A DNA stretch of 64,000 bases from JBJHBP01 sp050485645 (GCA_050485645.1 JBJHBT010000014.1:1-64000); one strand, 5' to 3'. Counted from the first letter of the stretch, positions 1-9,308 are shown. Notes: generated from the letters alone by a model not told the origin. Made by a program: numbers and translations.

Positions 1-270
1 TGAGCGTCACGCCGTTCGAGAAAGTGCCTCTATATCAACTGCTTATCGAGTCGGCGGACGTCGAAAATCCGGCCCCAGACCCTAACCAACTGAATTTGTT
101 ATGAAACGTGTCGGACAGTAGTGATCACGTCGATCAAAGAAATCTCTCCCACCGATGGATGTAGAGATATCACCCTTTCAAAGACCGATATTGCGGATTT
201 GGCGTCGGGCCAATATCGCCTCGTTCTCTTTGTATTTATAAAACGCGGTGCGTATGCGAAAAATGTTTAG
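1..270 (+). other. Tail of an upstream gene, split over two frames
   Basis: The window opens inside coding-like sequence. One frame is open from base 3 to a TGA at 102-104 (it ends ...PDPNQLNLL). A different frame is open from about base 94 to a TAG at 268-270 and reads like a genuine protein C-terminus with a beta-strand stretch (GQYRLVLFVFIKRG). The second fragment overlaps the start region of the methyltransferase that follows. Either a short gene ends at 104 and the rest is spacer, or one upstream gene is frameshifted near 90-105. No family was recognised. Confidence 0.3.
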
Positions 271-961
271 CAGTAACATCAACGAGTTGAACCGGCAGCG
301 GTGGTTACAGTCCGTATTGGAAGCTCTTCCGGAGGGCTTGAGGATCCTCGACGCAGGTGCTGGTGAGTTGTCGAACCGGCGTTATTGCCGTCATCTTGAT
401 TACGTATCTCAGGACATTTGCGAGTACGAAGGTGCTGGGGATGGGAAGGGATTGCAAAAAGGCGTATGGGATACGAGTCAGGTTGACTTGGTGTGTGACA
501 TAGCATCGATCCCGGAACCAGACGCTTCATTTGACGCTGTTCTCTGCAGTGAGGTTCTCGAACATGTAACAGATCCGATAGTTGTGTTGGATGAGTTCTC
601 CAGGCTCCTCAAGCCGGGCGGACGATTGATATTGACTGCGCCATTTGCGTCCCTTGTTCATTTTGCACCTTATCATTTCAGCACCGGCTTTAGTCGGTAT
701 TGGTATGAGCATCACCTTCCCTCGAAGGGCTTTGTGATAGACGAGCTGACTCCGAATGGCGACTGGTTTCTTTACTGTCGGCAGGAGATGTTGAGACTGG
801 TCCGCGTAGAGCGCGCACTCGGTAGTTGGAGTTGGCCGTTAGCGGGTATTTTAGCGGCTCTTGGTGCGTTCTACTTCAAGGTGCGCGCGAATAGAGAGGC
901 ACCGGATCTGGCTTGCTTCGGGTGGCACTGTGTTGCCGTTAAGCAGGACGTTGATCGCTAG
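254..961 (+). CDS. Class I SAM-dependent methyltransferase
   Basis: The protein has about 235 residues and the Methyltransf_11 layout. The glycine-rich SAM-binding motif I (ILDAGAGE) lies near residues 33-40, and a post-II segment (DAVLCSEVLEHV) lies near 96-107, followed by LKPGGRLIL. The C-terminal part has a hydrophobic stretch (PLAGILAALGAFYF) that could rest on the membrane. It leads a run of glycosyltransferases, so it probably methylates a sugar or a lipid-linked intermediate of a surface polysaccharide; the substrate is inferred from context only. The start is uncertain: GTG 248, ATG 254 and ATG 263 are in frame and none has a clear ribosome-binding site. Confidence 0.8.
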   Translation: MRKMFSSNINELNRQRWLQSVLEALPEGLRILDAGAGELSNRRYCRHLDYVSQDICEYEGAGDGKGLQKGVWDTSQVDLVCDIASIPEPDASFDAVLCSEVLEHVTDPIVVLDEFSRLLKPGGRLILTAPFASLVHFAPYHFSTGFSRYWYEHHLPSKGFVIDELTPNGDWFLYCRQEMLRLVRVERALGSWSWPLAGILAALGAFYFKVRANREAPDLACFGWHCVAVKQDVDR

Positions 962-1177
962 CTGCGTTGCTTCGAGAGCAGTCGGCTAGCGATTACAACG
1001 TACAGCCGCCTCCTGCTGGAAATCGTTCATGTGACAATGCGCAGATGCGAAACCTTGATAAGCCGCGCGTAAGGGTAGTCTAACTATGCCGCCGATGAAT
1101 GACGTCTTCACTTCGCGTTCGAATGAGTCGGTAAGTGTCAGGCATTATGGTTGTGACGGTAGGTGGTACGGTAAAAA

Positions 1178-2068
1178 GTGATCATCAGTCATATTATCGG
1201 CGGACTTGGAAACCAGATGTTCCAGTATGCAGCAGGCCGAGCTCTGGCGATCAGGAACGGTAGTGCTCTGAAATTGGATCTGCGCGGCTTTGAGCGTTAT
1301 TCCCTTCATCAGGGGTACCAGCTATCAAAGGTATTCAGTATTGATGTTGCTGCCGCGACTGAATCAGAAATTCGCACGGTCCTGGGGTGGCAGAGGCATC
1401 GTGTCGCTCGGAGAATTGTTCAAGCGGAATGGCTGATGAGCTTTGGAATAGCGCGCTATCTGCGAGAGCCGAGAAACTACTGTTGGTCGACGTTTGCGCG
1501 TCTTCGCGGACCTGCGTACCTCGAGGGTTACTGGCAATCGGAATGTTACTTTGAGCCAATAAGGGATCAGATTCGCTCGGACTTTAAGTATTGTCGGCCA
1601 ATTGACAGGGGAAACGCGGTTCTTGCTGAGCAGATGGAAAGAGGAATGTCGGTTAGCCTTCATGTCCGCCGTGGAGATTATGTGACCAACACGCGGGCGG
1701 CTCAGCGCCATGGCACGTGTGATCTGGAGTATTACGATAGAGCCATCCGCTTCATTGCGGACAGATTCGAGCGTGCGGAATTCTACGCGTTTTCGGATGA
1801 TATGGCGTGGGTTCGGAAAAACCTGGGAGCGCTGGGGGTGCCAATCACTTACGTCGACCACAACGATGACGACGCCAGCTACAACGATATGCGTTTGATG
1901 AGTTGTTGCAAGCACAACATTGTGGCGAATAGTTCTTTCAGTTGGTGGGGCGGGTGGCTGAATCGGAACGAGAAGAAGATAGTGATAGCTCCGAAAAGAT
2001 GGTTCGCTGATGGCGTAAGGCAGGCTGCGGCCACGAACATCTGCCCTCCCAGTTGGGTCAGGCTATGA
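1178..2068 (+). CDS. Alpha-1,2-fucosyltransferase-like (GT11)
   Basis: The 296-residue protein carries the hallmarks of glycosyltransferase family 11. The N-terminal GGLGNQMFQYAAGRALA (residues 8-24), the GDP-fucose-binding HVRRGDYV (162-169), a YAFSDDMAWV segment and NSSFSWWGGWL (251-261) are all present. The family transfers fucose from GDP-fucose to galactose in O-antigens and capsules. The start is GTG 1178 with only a weak upstream purine stretch. The stop overlaps the next ATG (ATGA at 2065-2068), which implies translational coupling with the GT2. GDP-fucose synthesis genes are not in this window, so donor supply must be encoded elsewhere. Confidence 0.9.
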   Translation: MIISHIIGGLGNQMFQYAAGRALAIRNGSALKLDLRGFERYSLHQGYQLSKVFSIDVAAATESEIRTVLGWQRHRVARRIVQAEWLMSFGIARYLREPRNYCWSTFARLRGPAYLEGYWQSECYFEPIRDQIRSDFKYCRPIDRGNAVLAEQMERGMSVSLHVRRGDYVTNTRAAQRHGTCDLEYYDRAIRFIADRFERAEFYAFSDDMAWVRKNLGALGVPITYVDHNDDDASYNDMRLMSCCKHNIVANSSFSWWGGWLNRNEKKIVIAPKRWFADGVRQAAATNICPPSWVRL

Positions 2069-3075
2069 AAGCGCCAAAAGTGTCGGTTGTAATGCCGGTG
2101 TTCAATGCCGCAGCGTTCGTGCGTACGGCGCTTGATAGCATCCTGACTCAGACTTTCAGTGACTTCGAATTGATCGTTGTAGACGACGGTTCTACCGACG
2201 ATAGTTTGGTGGTTCTGGACGATTATGCTTGCAGGGATAGCCGTCTGAGGGTCATTCAGAGTGACGTAAATGTTGGAGTAGCGACCAGTCTGAATGTAGG
2301 TCTTGACGCCGCACGAGGGGAGTACATCTGCAGAATGGATGCCGATGACATCAGCCGTCGTGAGCGGTTGGCTCGCCAGGTAACGTTCCTTGATCAGCAC
2401 CAGAACATTGGAGTGCTTGGAACGGCGACGCGATGCTTTGGTCCAAGCATAGATCGGAGGTGGGCGTTGCCAGCCAGCGATAATGCTTGTCGTGCGAGAT
2501 TGCTATTCTCTGTGCCAGTCGCACACCCGACTGCAATGATTCGTAGATGCATTCTTGAAGAACACGGTTTTCGATATCAACCGCAGTACAAGCATGCTGA
2601 GGATTATGATCTCTGGGAACGTATGATGGACTTCACGCAGTTTGCAAACCTCAGGGAGGTTCTGTTGGACTATCGCTGTCACGACAAGAGTGCGTCGAAA
2701 ACTGCGGAGGCAGCGCCTGGGTTAGAGCGATTCGAAGTGATCAGCTCCATATTTTCGCGTCTGCTGCGAAAATTGGGTATCCAGTTGACGAGAGACGAAG
2801 CGTATGTTCACTACTGTCTTGGCTTTAACGATCGGGTATTAAAATCAGGAGTGCGTTTCGACCAATATGCGCGGCACATTCAAAAGCTGAATACGCTCAA
2901 AACGGAACCGGCAATCGACCAGTATTCAATGCGCGCTCTCATGCTCCGACGTTTCGTGATGGTCACATATCTATTGACTCTGGCTGATAGTGAAAAGGGG
3001 GGTTGGCGGGCGCTATTGTCATTTCCGTTCTGGAGAGAAAGTGGAAGGGTTGCTCGCTCGTTCTTCGTTCGATAG
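2065..3075 (+). CDS. GT2 family glycosyltransferase
   Basis: The protein has 336 residues and a GT-A fold glycosyltransferase 2 domain at the N-terminus. It shows VSVVMPVFNA (residues 6-15), the nucleotide-binding VDDGSTDDS (39-47) and the metal-binding MDADD (91-95). HAEDYDLWERM is typical of the acceptor side of this family. The ATG at 2065 is chosen over an upstream in-frame TTG (2053) because it overlaps the preceding stop as ATGA. It should transfer one sugar of the repeat unit on the cytoplasmic face of the inner membrane; donor and acceptor cannot be read from the sequence. Confidence 0.9.
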   Translation: MKAPKVSVVMPVFNAAAFVRTALDSILTQTFSDFELIVVDDGSTDDSLVVLDDYACRDSRLRVIQSDVNVGVATSLNVGLDAARGEYICRMDADDISRRERLARQVTFLDQHQNIGVLGTATRCFGPSIDRRWALPASDNACRARLLFSVPVAHPTAMIRRCILEEHGFRYQPQYKHAEDYDLWERMMDFTQFANLREVLLDYRCHDKSASKTAEAAPGLERFEVISSIFSRLLRKLGIQLTRDEAYVHYCLGFNDRVLKSGVRFDQYARHIQKLNTLKTEPAIDQYSMRALMLRRFVMVTYLLTLADSEKGGWRALLSFPFWRESGRVARSFFVR

Positions 3076-3147
3076 CAGGGTTAGATCACCGAGGCCGTTG
3101 TGCCAACTTGATTTTGAGAGATATTTGAATCGGGCAGTTCACTTCTG

Positions 3148-4476
3148 GTGTCGTACTCAAACATAAGCCAAACACTCACCAACCGCATCACGCCGACAAT
3201 GCCTTGCGCTTGGCGCGCACGACCAGGTCTGCATCTGTCTGACGCCATTTTTTTTCTCCTGCTCGGATATCTGTTGGTAGATACTCTGAACGGAATTTTG
3301 CTTCGTTCCGGACTCTGGTCTATATCTATCCCATATAAATTCATGCTGATCGGCCTGGTAACGGTCCTATCCAGAAGTTACAGGCTCTTGCTGTTCTTGG
3401 CTGCGGTCGGCATATCATACTTGGCGCTGCATGCCTTTCTAGTTGGTGATTTACGTCCGGCAGTCATTGGCATTGATTGGCTCATTAAGTTTTTTAGTAT
3501 CCCGGTTTTCGTCGTCTATTTTCTCCGGAACATTAAGTCGGATCCATCTGGGAGTCGTGTCTTTCTGTTCGCAAAGATTTGCTTCTTTGTGCTAGCGGCT
3601 AACATTATCTTGGGCACATTTGGCTTCGGATATTCCTCGTATGGTGAGGGTGAAATGACACTGGGTGCCAAAGGCTACATCTATGCCGGAAATGAACTCG
3701 CATTGGCTTTAGTGCTTTCCGGCGCATTGGTAATGCAGGAGTTGATTGAAAAAGACAAGCTTGGTTTGTTTGTTGGTTTCTCCATGGTGCTTTTGTTGCT
3801 CGCCTCGCTTACTGCGATAAAGGCAGGCATAGCAGCAGTACTGATACTATTCTTGTCTTACCCGTGTGTGGCATTGGTATCCAAACGTCAAGGTCAGTTC
3901 GTGCCACTCCGAATGCTCATCCTTACAGTGCTCGTTCTGGCCACAGCGCCCATCGTGCTCGCAGCAGCGATTTACTTCGTACTGTATTTCGTTGGGTTGT
4001 GGGCGCGTGTGGAGTATTTTGTGAGTCACTACGGGATATTGACGGTGCTTCTCAGTCAGCGTGATCTTCGGGCTGAAGTTGCGATTGATATATTCCTGCA
4101 TGACTACAGCGTGATAATGCAACTGTTTGGGAGTGGGATTAACTGGCTCGGAGAGTACAGGGTTACCGCGAACGTGGAAATGGACCCCTTGGATTTTCTG
4201 CTCCGCTATGGGCTCGTTGGAGTGTCGGGAGCGTATGGATTGCTTGGCGTGGTATTGGTGTTGTCGATTCGTGAAGCAGCGAGAGACGCACGCAGAATGT
4301 ATTCCGTAATCTGCCAGGTGATCGTTATTGGAGTAAGTGTTTTCGCCGGACACGTGCTCTATTCTGCAATGGCAGCACCGTTGCTTGCCGCTGTCATGGC
4401 AGTGGGTCTTGTCGGGCTGTCATCGACCGCGGGCAATCAAAGGCATCGTCTCATCGACCGCACAGTGGCTACTTAG
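3148..4476 (+). CDS. O-antigen polymerase/ligase-like membrane protein
   Basis: The 442-residue protein is strongly hydrophobic, with about ten to twelve predicted membrane segments and a longer polar loop around residues 280-340. This is the layout of Wzy-type polymerases and WaaL-type ligases. These families have little sequence conservation, so the call rests on topology and on its place among glycosyltransferases. Wzy and WaaL roles cannot be separated here. The open frame starts at GTG 3148; an ATG at 3199 is an alternative that would remove a polar N-terminal leader. The following GT4 starts 10 bases after its stop, so the two are probably cotranscribed. Confidence 0.7.
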   Translation: MSYSNISQTLTNRITPTMPCAWRARPGLHLSDAIFFLLLGYLLVDTLNGILLRSGLWSISIPYKFMLIGLVTVLSRSYRLLLFLAAVGISYLALHAFLVGDLRPAVIGIDWLIKFFSIPVFVVYFLRNIKSDPSGSRVFLFAKICFFVLAANIILGTFGFGYSSYGEGEMTLGAKGYIYAGNELALALVLSGALVMQELIEKDKLGLFVGFSMVLLLLASLTAIKAGIAAVLILFLSYPCVALVSKRQGQFVPLRMLILTVLVLATAPIVLAAAIYFVLYFVGLWARVEYFVSHYGILTVLLSQRDLRAEVAIDIFLHDYSVIMQLFGSGINWLGEYRVTANVEMDPLDFLLRYGLVGVSGAYGLLGVVLVLSIREAARDARRMYSVICQVIVIGVSVFAGHVLYSAMAAPLLAAVMAVGLVGLSSTAGNQRHRLIDRTVAT

Positions 4477-4486
4477 CCGGTGCTGC

Positions 4487-5584
4487 ATGAGAGTTCTCCT
4501 TCTGTCTGTTGTGTACCCTTCAGAAAAGTGCCCTTCATTTGGCGTATTTGTGAAGAATTGGGAAGACGGCATGCGGGCAGAAGGGATAGAAGTCGTTCGT
4601 GTGGTGATCAACGAGAAGGCGAGCGGAGTCCGTAGAATCTGGCAGTATCTTCGATATTGCATCCGCGCTGTTGTGGCAGCAAGGCAGTCGGATATAGATG
4701 TCATCTATGTACACGTTGCTACACTTTCTCTGTTTCCATTGGCATTCGTTTCTTCGTTGATTCGATCGCCACTGGTGGTCAACTTTCATGGTACAGATGT
4801 CATGAGCTCTCACTGGTTGAGTCGCTTCATGCTCCGTTGCAACCGTAAGCTCTTGCAACGAGCTGCAATGATCGTGGTGCCGTCCGGTTATCTTGAGCGC
4901 AGGGTTCGTGCCAGGATTTCTAATCAAAACATTTGTGTGTCTCCTTCGTCTGGAATCGATAGACGTTCCTTTTTTCCTGGTCACGCTGCCTCGGAGTACG
5001 GCGGCCGGCAGTTGAGGCTTGGTTTTGCATCGCGCCTCATCGAACATAAGGGCTGGAGAGACTTCCTGGCTGCCGCTGAATTGATAGTGGAAAGGCATCC
5101 GGAGTTGGACGTCAGCGCGATGGTTGCGGGCGGCGGGCCAGATGCTGAAGAGTTGATGGCGCTAGTGTCGTGTTTGAGCTCTCGGCTGCCTGTTGAGTAT
5201 GTTGGTGAGCTGAAGCAAAATCAGCTGGGCGAGTTTTATCGTCAGTTGTCTCTTTTCATATTTCCATCGCGTATGCCTGAGAGTCTAGGACTCGTGGCGC
5301 TTGAGGCAATGGCCTGCGGGATTCCGGTAGTCGCCTGCTCAGTGGGGGCTGTTCCATCGCTTATTCGACCGGGATTCAATGGCTACCTGTGCTTGCCAGG
5401 TTGTCCGGAGTCCCTCGCTCGTAGCATCGAGAACTACATCGTCCTGAAACCTACTGCGAAGCACGCGATGAGAAATCGCTGCGTCAATTTTGTCACGCCC
5501 TATAGCAACGATACGGTGCACCAGTTGTTGGCAAATAGACTCCGTAGCCTTGCGCGACAAGCAGGCGCGCGGCCGGTCGTGTAG
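4487..5584 (+). CDS. GT4 family glycosyltransferase
   Basis: About 365 residues form a two-domain GT-B enzyme. The N-terminal domain has the opening strand (MRVLLLSVVYPSE) and VNFHGTDV. The C-terminal Glycos_transf_1 domain begins LRLGFASRLIEHKGW and carries PESLGLVALEAMACG, the EX7E-type donor-binding motif of retaining GT4 enzymes. The frame is open upstream as far as 4337, but that stretch overlaps the polymerase gene; ATG 4487 is chosen because the protein then starts exactly at the first conserved beta strand. Likely a retaining transferase of the same polysaccharide pathway. Confidence 0.88.
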   Translation: MRVLLLSVVYPSEKCPSFGVFVKNWEDGMRAEGIEVVRVVINEKASGVRRIWQYLRYCIRAVVAARQSDIDVIYVHVATLSLFPLAFVSSLIRSPLVVNFHGTDVMSSHWLSRFMLRCNRKLLQRAAMIVVPSGYLERRVRARISNQNICVSPSSGIDRRSFFPGHAASEYGGRQLRLGFASRLIEHKGWRDFLAAAELIVERHPELDVSAMVAGGGPDAEELMALVSCLSSRLPVEYVGELKQNQLGEFYRQLSLFIFPSRMPESLGLVALEAMACGIPVVACSVGAVPSLIRPGFNGYLCLPGCPESLARSIENYIVLKPTAKHAMRNRCVNFVTPYSNDTVHQLLANRLRSLARQAGARPVV

Positions 5585-5663
5585 GAATGGATGGGAATAA
5601 TGAGGCAATATGGTTTTGGTGCGGTGTTCAGTCGACGGTCGATCTAGTGGGATTGTAGGTTAT

Positions 5664-6164
5664 ATGTCGAGAGAATCGAACGTAGCTTGCCCTCTACTGC
5701 TCGTTGGAGGAGCCGGCGGGCATGGGGAACAGCTTTTGAGGCTGAGAGCGCAGTTGAGATTAGGAGATACGCGCGTCGCAGTCGTCCTGGAGCGTGGAAC
5801 GAAGTGGCCGTACGAGGACCGTGTTTACTACGCGGATCGTATCGTCGACTATCACAAGCGAAGTAGGTGGAGGTCTATCAAAGCGTTTATCGCCGCTATG
5901 TGGATGGCGCGGAGTGTGTTCCGGCAATGTGAGCCGAAGCTGGTAGTTTCAACAGGGCCCGGATTGGCCGTTCCTGTATGCTTGGTGGCTAAACTATTCG
6001 GACGGGCGGAGGTCGTCCATATTGAGAGCTGGTCGCGCATTCGCTCCATATCAAATACAACACGATTGCTGCGGCACATGAGATTGGCAGATGTTGTGGC
6101 CTACCAATACAGCAATAGTGTGTTGGCTGGAAAGCAGGGTTGTGAATACTGGGGGCACCTGTGA
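5664..6164 (+). CDS. Alg14/PssD-like glycosyltransferase membrane subunit
   Basis: The protein has about 166 residues and begins with the Alg14-type motif LLLVGGAGGHGEQLLRL. It keeps LVVSTGPGLAVPVCLVAKLFG and HIESWSRIRSIS, as in Alg14 and bacterial PssD/EpsE-type proteins. In this family the subunit supplies the acceptor and membrane side of a two-part GT28 glycosyltransferase, and the catalytic donor half is encoded next door. An upstream ATG at 5610 is in frame, but the conserved region begins soon after ATG 5664. The stop shares bases with the start of the partner gene (GTGATG at 6161-6166). Confidence 0.8.
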   Translation: MSRESNVACPLLLVGGAGGHGEQLLRLRAQLRLGDTRVAVVLERGTKWPYEDRVYYADRIVDYHKRSRWRSIKAFIAAMWMARSVFRQCEPKLVVSTGPGLAVPVCLVAKLFGRAEVVHIESWSRIRSISNTTRLLRHMRLADVVAYQYSNSVLAGKQGCEYWGHL

Positions 6165-6631
6165 TGCGACTGCTCGTGTTGACAGGCACTACCGGATTTC
6201 GGTTGTTGGAATCAGCAATGCTGGAGATGGCAAAGGAGTGCCCTGCGTGGAACTTTGTTATTCAGTCTCCCAACGATATGTCCGATAGGGCTAATCTGGA
6301 GCATCACCGCTATCTCGATATGGCGGAGCTTAACGTAAGTGGTATTGACGTTGTGGTTGGCCATTGTGGTGCCGGAACCGCTTTCTGGGCTTTGGAGCGA
6401 GGGCTTCGTTTCATTGCTGTCGTGGACCTTACGCGGCTCGACAAGCACCAGCAAGATCTCGGTGCTTGGCTTGAGCAAGCTGGGATGGCAATAGTTCTTG
6501 TCAATCGCGGGCCAGCTATAGAAGACATCCAGAGGGCAAAGTCGACAGTGTTTCGACCCTATCAGCCAGACCCGTTTCGTTTCGAACGGATTGTCGAACG
6601 ATTGAATGCTTGTGTGTCGATAAACGGATAG
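6164..6631 (+). CDS. Alg13/PssE-like glycosyltransferase catalytic subunit
   Basis: The 155-residue protein matches the C-terminal half of GT28 enzymes, as in Alg13 and PssE. It has the donor-site segment VVGHCGAGTAFWALERGLRFIAV (residues about 61-83) and the trailing DKHQQDLGAWLEQAG. It should pair with the protein encoded just upstream to form one inverting glycosyltransferase; characterised bacterial pairs add glucuronate or GlcNAc. The start is ATG 6164, overlapping the partner's stop; GTG 6161 is an alternative. This is the last gene of the plus-strand polysaccharide run. Confidence 0.78.
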   Translation: MRLLVLTGTTGFRLLESAMLEMAKECPAWNFVIQSPNDMSDRANLEHHRYLDMAELNVSGIDVVVGHCGAGTAFWALERGLRFIAVVDLTRLDKHQQDLGAWLEQAGMAIVLVNRGPAIEDIQRAKSTVFRPYQPDPFRFERIVERLNACVSING

Positions 6632-6982
6632 ACGGTGGATGCTCGTTGGCGTGTATCATTGTAACAATCTGACAGCCTCGTATTTCATGCGGCCGTACCA
6701 CGTCAGGTCAGCACCTGGTGGCGGGTCATGCCTGCGGTTCTGATGCCCACCGAGAATGGCTGTTCAGATTACCGCGTCGCGAAGCGTGCGGATCTCCATG
6801 CCTTAGCTTTGCGCTTGATCGCGTAGCGCTCAAGGATTTTCAGCGCCACTCCCGTGAACAACCGTCAGCAAACGGAACTTGCGATCCTCGGGCTTACCGC
6901 GCCCCTGCCGAGAGCGTGCGCTTAACCTACCGCCCGTGCCCACGTCTGGCACACAATAGCGCTGGATCTTCCTTGCACAGCG
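6632..6982. other. Gap without a recognised gene
   Basis: These 351 bases separate the glycosyltransferase run from a converging minus-strand gene. Open frames exist on both strands (for example plus strand 6718-7029), but their composition (many Arg, Ser and Cys) and lack of motifs argue against a gene. The sequence may be decayed coding DNA; no transposase or terminator was identified. Confidence 0.4.
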
Positions 6983-7645
6983 CTACTCGTGGGTATCGGG
7001 CAGGGTTGGGCTTGGTTGGTTTGGTCTGATTTTCTTGTGGAGAAGCAATATGTCGTGCTCTATTCTCCATGAGAAAGTGTATTGGCGAGCCCAGTCCACA
7101 AGATACTCGATTGATGGATATGTGGATACTTGAGGGGGGTGTAAGAAATAGCGGACATCGTCGATGAATATTGCTAGCTCGTCGAAACTATCAAGACTAT
7201 CAGCGATGACCGCAAGCTCATCTTTGATAGGACAATCCTTATTTCCTCGATACGTTATTCCTGCAGAGTAGTGGCCATCGAGCCAGAAGTTCAATTCCCC
7301 TTTTAGCGTTGGAATCAGCTTGGGCAGGACGTGCTCGCTCGTGCCTTGAAACACAGAGACGTTTCTGTTGAGGAACCTATGCTCTGCGTTGGCGGATAGC
7401 GTAGGCTCCGGCTCGATCGTGTAGACATGCGGTGCTATTCGTGCCAAGAAATTAGTAGTTGTGCCGAGGTATGTGCCGGTTTCGATCCATGGTGCATTCG
7501 GTATTCCGCGCATCTTGAGGACCGACTGCTTAACGAATTGGGGTGAATGATCAATATATCCTCGCGCACGCCAGTCGAGGAACGACGTTACTGGTGAAAT
7601 CAGCTCCCGAACCTTATGCAGCGCCTTGCGCGTAGTTCTACTCAT
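6983..7645 (-). CDS. SAM methyltransferase-like protein
   Basis: The protein has 220 residues. A motif-I-like segment (WIETGTYLGTT, near residues 74-84) is followed by VYTIEPEP, the acidic end of the second strand that would hold the SAM ribose. FWLDGHYSAGITYRG and IFIDDVRYF resemble TylF/FkbM-type or uncharacterised class I methyltransferases found in polysaccharide clusters. It runs opposite to the preceding glycosyltransferases and has no close downstream partner. The substrate is unknown. The start is ATG at 7643-7645. Confidence 0.65.
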   Translation of the reverse strand: MSRTTRKALHKVRELISPVTSFLDWRARGYIDHSPQFVKQSVLKMRGIPNAPWIETGTYLGTTTNFLARIAPHVYTIEPEPTLSANAEHRFLNRNVSVFQGTSEHVLPKLIPTLKGELNFWLDGHYSAGITYRGNKDCPIKDELAVIADSLDSFDELAIFIDDVRYFLHPPQVSTYPSIEYLVDWARQYTFSWRIEHDILLLHKKIRPNQPSPTLPDTHE

Positions 7646-8247
7646 CCATTGATCCTTTCCTTGGTTGACATGTGTAGTGGTGGAATCTGCAGTGACGGTC
7701 TTCTAGTTAGCGGTTTTCTGCCACGACCCCAATACTTGTTCTCGCCAGTCTACCTGTGGCTTGTACAAGTATCACGGCTAGCGCACCGCCTCCCGTCTAC
7801 CATGTGATCCGATGCCAGCATCCGAACGACGAATCATGATGCACGCTCCGAACCGCGGGAACGCCGACCCCCGGGGAACGGCGCAACCGCCGTATCTGGC
7901 GATTTCTTGCATAACGTTGGGCCGTAGATTATAAAAGTGCGCAAGCCATGCAGCATCTTTTGAGCTGTGTCTATTTTGCGACGCTTGGATGCCACTTGGA
8001 AGTTTGTGAGAGTATGATTGCATTGCCGCCAAGCAACCGTTTGCGGGTCACTTGGGCATTGATGGTTGCTGAAAAATGAGCTGTTGTGTCAGCTATCTGA
8101 CACTTCTTTGTAATAGACTCTGTTTGAATATCAAGATCAGAGTCGATTGGGCCGCAGTGGGGACTTGAGCGGCCCGGCCGTGTGCGGAAAGGGCGTGACG
8201 CGCCGAGTGACGTACACGTGGGAGATTAGCTTGAATCGGAGTTTCGC
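7646..8247. other. Intergenic region before wecA-like gene
   Basis: About 600 bases lie between divergently oriented genes and must hold the promoters of both. The only clear structure is an interrupted palindrome at 8086-8103 (GTGTCAG-CTAT-CTGACAC), 145 bases before the WecA-like start, which could be an operator or a weak hairpin. Short open frames here have no recognisable motifs. No JUMPstart element was seen. Confidence 0.4.
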
Positions 8248-9288
8248 ATGACAGTTGTGGCGGCGCTGCTGGCACTTGTCGTCACAGTCGTATTCCTGTT
8301 TGTTCTGCGGCCCGTGGCTGCGGAGGTTGGTCTTGTCGATACGCCCGGAGGCCGCAAGCGCCACACCGGGCGTGTGCCGCTGATTGGCGGCCTTGCCATG
8401 TCGATTGGTCTTGGCTTCGGGTCCAGCCTGATGAACACCCCGGATTTCTGGCATTCGGTGCTGCTCAGCATCTACCTGCTGGTTGTCGTGGGCACGATTG
8501 ACGATCGTTACGAGCTCACACCAACGGTTCGTCTGGTTGCGCAGACCTGCGCGGCCATGCTGGTCGTCTTCGGTTCCGGTCTGATTGTTTCTCACCTGGG
8601 GTCACCACTGTTCTTTGACCTTCCACTCGGTCCCGCCGCCGCGATCTTCACGGTCCTTTTCATTGTCACCGTCGTAAATGCCTACAACATGGTGGATGGC
8701 ATGGATGGCCTGGCCGGGGGCCTGTCGCTCATTGCCCTGGGTGGTGGTGCGGTCATCACTTACGGCTCCGACCTGTTTCCGCTGATCGTGTTGCTGATGA
8801 TGGTCGTTGTTGGCTTCCTGCTGTTCAATCTGCCATTTTCGTTCAACCGTGGTGTGCGTGCGTTCATGGGTGATGCCGGCAGCACCGCGCTGGGTCTTGC
8901 GATTGCGACGCTCGGTGTGGCGCTTTGTCATGGCGACGCTGTGCGTCCGCCTGTTGCGCCGGTAGTGGGCCTATGGCTGATAGCAGTGCCGGTTTTCGAT
9001 CTGTTTTCCGCCATTGCGCGGCGCGTTGTCGAAGGTCGTTCGCCGTTCGAGCCGGACCACGAGCACCTGCATCATTCTCTTCAGCTGTACGGCTTGTCGC
9101 GGCAGGCGACGCTGGTGTTTATGCTCGCGCTTGCCGGGCTGCTGGCTTCGGTGGGAATTCTGGCGCACGACTACGGTGTGGCTGACGGCGTGCTGCTTTT
9201 GGGTTGGGTGGTGTGTGGCATGCTGTACTACCAGCTCGTACGCCGGCCGGAGCTGTTCCTCGGCAGACGCCCAATGGTAGGCGACTGA
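8248..9288 (+). CDS. wecA: WecA-like undecaprenyl-phosphate sugar-1-phosphate transferase
   Basis: The 346-residue polytopic inner-membrane protein belongs to the MraY/WecA (PNPT) family. It has DTPGGRKRHTGRVPLIGGLA near the N-terminus, the DD pair in VGTIDDRYELTP, the catalytic-loop NAYNMVDGMDGLAGG, GDAGSTALG and the cytoplasmic HEHLHH motif of WecA-type enzymes. The family moves GlcNAc-1-phosphate (or a related sugar phosphate) from UDP to undecaprenyl phosphate, which starts O-antigen, ECA or EPS assembly. Its position after the glycosyltransferase cluster suggests that it starts that polymer. The UDP-sugar specificity is inferred. Confidence 0.88.
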   Translation: MTVVAALLALVVTVVFLFVLRPVAAEVGLVDTPGGRKRHTGRVPLIGGLAMSIGLGFGSSLMNTPDFWHSVLLSIYLLVVVGTIDDRYELTPTVRLVAQTCAAMLVVFGSGLIVSHLGSPLFFDLPLGPAAAIFTVLFIVTVVNAYNMVDGMDGLAGGLSLIALGGGAVITYGSDLFPLIVLLMMVVVGFLLFNLPFSFNRGVRAFMGDAGSTALGLAIATLGVALCHGDAVRPPVAPVVGLWLIAVPVFDLFSAIARRVVEGRSPFEPDHEHLHHSLQLYGLSRQATLVFMLALAGLLASVGILAHDYGVADGVLLLGWVVCGMLYYQLVRRPELFLGRRPMVGD

Positions 9289-9308
9289 TTTCGCCGTCGT
9301 TACATTCT

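Noticed and set aside
6718..7029. Plus-strand open frame in the gap after the glycosyltransferases
   Set aside because: No ribosome-binding site, atypical composition and no recognisable motif; it also overlaps the end of the minus-strand methyltransferase-like gene.
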